Of a stretch of DNA of 13,754 bases, positions 12,427 to 13,754 are shown one piece after another. Origin of the DNA: UBA2272 sp034368805 (GTDB lineage: Bacteria > Actinomycetota > Coriobacteriia > Anaerosomatales > Anaerosomataceae); assembly GCA_034368805.1 (NCBI GenBank), contig JAXMLJ010000005.1, positions 1-13,754 of the forward strand, in the 5' to 3' direction. The position numbers were made by a program, and so were the translations under genes. Each line of letters begins with the position of its first letter. The stretch's first letter is position 1. The notes under the pieces are model-generated. The model made no database searches. It had not been told where the DNA came from and saw only the letters and a list, made by a program, of their open reading frames with translations.

Positions 12427-13754
12427 ATGTTCGAGCGGTTCACAGAGAAGGCCAGACGGGTGGTCGTGTATGCGCAGGAAGAGGCGCGCATGCTCAACCA
12501 GAACTACATCGGTACCGAGCACCTGCTCCTCGGACTGATCCGCGAGCATGACGGCATCGCGGCCAAGGCGCTCGAGAGCCTCGATATCTCGCTCGAAGAC
12601 GTGCGCCAGCAGGTCGAGGAGCTTATCGGCAGGGGCACGTACGTGCCGACGGGGCACATCCCGTTCACGCCGCGTGCGAAGAAGGTGCTCGAGCTCTCGC
12701 TTCGGGAGGCGCTGCAACTCGGCCACAACTACATCGGCACCGAGCATGTGCTACTCGGTCTTATCCGCGAGGGTGAGGGTGTGGCGGCGCAGGTGCTTCT
12801 CAACCTCGGCGCCGATCTCGAGAAGGTGCGTTCCGCGGTCATCCAGCTGCTCTCCGGCTACTACGGTAAGCAGTCCGAGCCCGGCGAGGAGCGCCGGGGC
12901 GGGAGGGGTGCTGATGCGGCACTGCTCGACGAGTTCGGGCGCAACCTCACCAGGGCGGCCGCCGATGGCAAGCTCGACCCGGTCGTCGGTCGCGACCAGG
13001 AGATCGAGCGCGTCATGCAGATCCTCTCGCGGCGAACGAAGAACAATCCGGTCCTCATCGGCGAGCCCGGCGTGGGCAAGACGGCCGTCGTGGAGGGCCT
13101 TGCGCAGCGCATCGCTGATGACGAGGTCCCCGAGACCATTCGCGACAAACAGCTCTACACGCTCGATCTTGCTGCGCTGGTTGCCGGCAGCAAGTACCGT
13201 GGCGAGTTCGAGGACCGCCTGAAGAAGCTCATGAAGGAGATCCGGGAGCGCGGCGACATCATCCTGTTCGTCGATGAGATGCACACCCTCGTCGGCGCGG
13301 GTGCCGCCGAGGGCGCCATCGACGCCGCGAGCATCATCAAGCCGGCGCTGGCCCGCGGCGAACTACAGACCATCGGCGCCACTACCCTCGACGAGTATCG
13401 CAAGTACGTCGAGAAGGACCCGGCCCTCGAGCGCCGTTTCCAGCCGATCATGGTCGGTGAGCCGAGTGTGGCCGAGACGGTCGAGATCCTGAAGGGCTTG
13501 CGGGACCGCTACGAAGCGCACCATCGCGTCTCGATCACCGATGCAGCCATCGATGCCGCGGCTACGCTTGCCGACCGGTATATCTCGGACCGCTTCTTGC
13601 CGGACAAGGCGATCGATCTCATCGACGAGGCCGGCTCTAAGATGCGCATCAAGATGATGACCGCACCCCCGGGCGTGCGCGAGGTCGACGAGCGCCTGAA
13701 GCAGGTGCGGCAGGAGAAAGAGGCGGCCATCGAGGCGCAGGAGTTCGAGAAGGC
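12427..13754 (+). CDS. clpC: ATP-dependent Clp protease ATP-binding subunit ClpC (partial, 3' end outside window)
   Basis: The frame is open from the ATG at 12427 to the window edge, giving 442 residues of a protein that is usually about 810-850 aa. Two Clp_N repeats come first, each with a near-identical core (NYIGTEHLLLGLIRE near residues 25-40 and NYIGTEHVLLGLIRE near 101-116). The first AAA+ module follows: Walker A GEPGVGKT (212-219), Walker B ILFVDE (279-284), sensor 1 TIGATT (315-320) and the ERRF arginine-finger region (335-338). The window ends in a charged helical stretch, consistent with the start of the ClpC middle domain. ClpC unfolds proteins and feeds them to ClpP. AGGAG (12414-12418) lies 8 nt before the ATG. 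ClpC is favoured over ClpB by the paired YIGTEH repeats and short linker. The HAIR-like site upstream suggests heat-shock control. Confidence 0.96.
   Translation, partial: MFERFTEKARRVVVYAQEEARMLNQNYIGTEHLLLGLIREHDGIAAKALESLDISLEDVRQQVEELIGRGTYVPTGHIPFTPRAKKVLELSLREALQLGHNYIGTEHVLLGLIREGEGVAAQVLLNLGADLEKVRSAVIQLLSGYYGKQSEPGEERRGGRGADAALLDEFGRNLTRAAADGKLDPVVGRDQEIERVMQILSRRTKNNPVLIGEPGVGKTAVVEGLAQRIADDEVPETIRDKQLYTLDLAALVAGSKYRGEFEDRLKKLMKEIRERGDIILFVDEMHTLVGAGAAEGAIDAASIIKPALARGELQTIGATTLDEYRKYVEKDPALERRFQPIMVGEPSVAETVEILKGLRDRYEAHHRVSITDAAIDAAATLADRYISDRFLPDKAIDLIDEAGSKMRIKMMTAPPGVREVDERLKQVRQEKEAAIEAQEFEK

Noticed and set aside
10216..12747. 843-codon open frame on the minus strand across greA, lysS and the start of clpC
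   Set aside because: It lies antisense to three certain genes. Long antisense frames are common in GC-rich coding DNA because of codon bias, and its translation is low-complexity with no recognisable domain.
12503..12774. Direct DNA repeat in clpC (two similar NYIGTEH-encoding stretches)
   Set aside because: This is the normal pair of Clp_N repeats at the N-terminus of ClpC, not a mobile or regulatory repeat.

Overview
This GC-rich window is a chromosomal segment of a bacterium that looks actinobacterial and anaerobic or redox-flexible. The lineage reading is an inference. It rests on a Rex redox sensor, a 24-haem anchored cytochrome, a LexA box of the Gram-positive/actinobacterial type (GAAC-N4-GTTC) and an HspR-type HAIR element ahead of clpC. 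The anaerobic Coriobacteriia-related Actinomycetota would fit, but no marker here fixes the taxon. No mobile element, integrase, CRISPR array or phage gene is visible.

Left part (1-3165): the C-terminal signalling tip of a chemoreceptor is cut by the window edge and overlaps by 1 nt a RidA-family gene. After a 190-nt spacer with a plausible promoter comes a large membrane-anchored multihaem cytochrome. It has a NapC/NrfH-like N-terminus and three consecutive six-haem modules, 24 haem sites in all. It is the most striking gene here.

Middle (3166-5942): a strong hairpin, then an isolated tRNA-Pro(CGG) with its own promoter and a downstream hairpin, then a DUF2085 membrane protein. Next is a 127-aa orphan gene with an excellent LexA/SOS box against its ribosome-binding site. 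It converges, with a 3-nt gap, on a small lipoprotein gene of the minus strand. Divergent from the lipoprotein is a SAM hydroxide adenosyltransferase (SAM hydrolase, DUF62).

Right-middle (6009-9052): an OB-fold + HD-domain protein of the YhaM exoribonuclease type, a methylthioadenosine phosphorylase and a site-2 protease with two CBS domains. The SAM hydrolase and MTA phosphorylase both act on SAM or a SAM by-product.

Right part (9053-13754): rex with a palindrome in its promoter region, tatA with an intrinsic terminator, then greA and lysS as a probable operon from a good sigma-70-type promoter. Last is the first half of clpC, which runs off the window; its leader carries a HAIR-like inverted repeat plus a third half-site.

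The strongest leads are the 24-haem cytochrome, the SOS-box-controlled orphan and the HAIR-like control region of clpC. All assignments come from reading motifs by eye; no alignment or database search was run.
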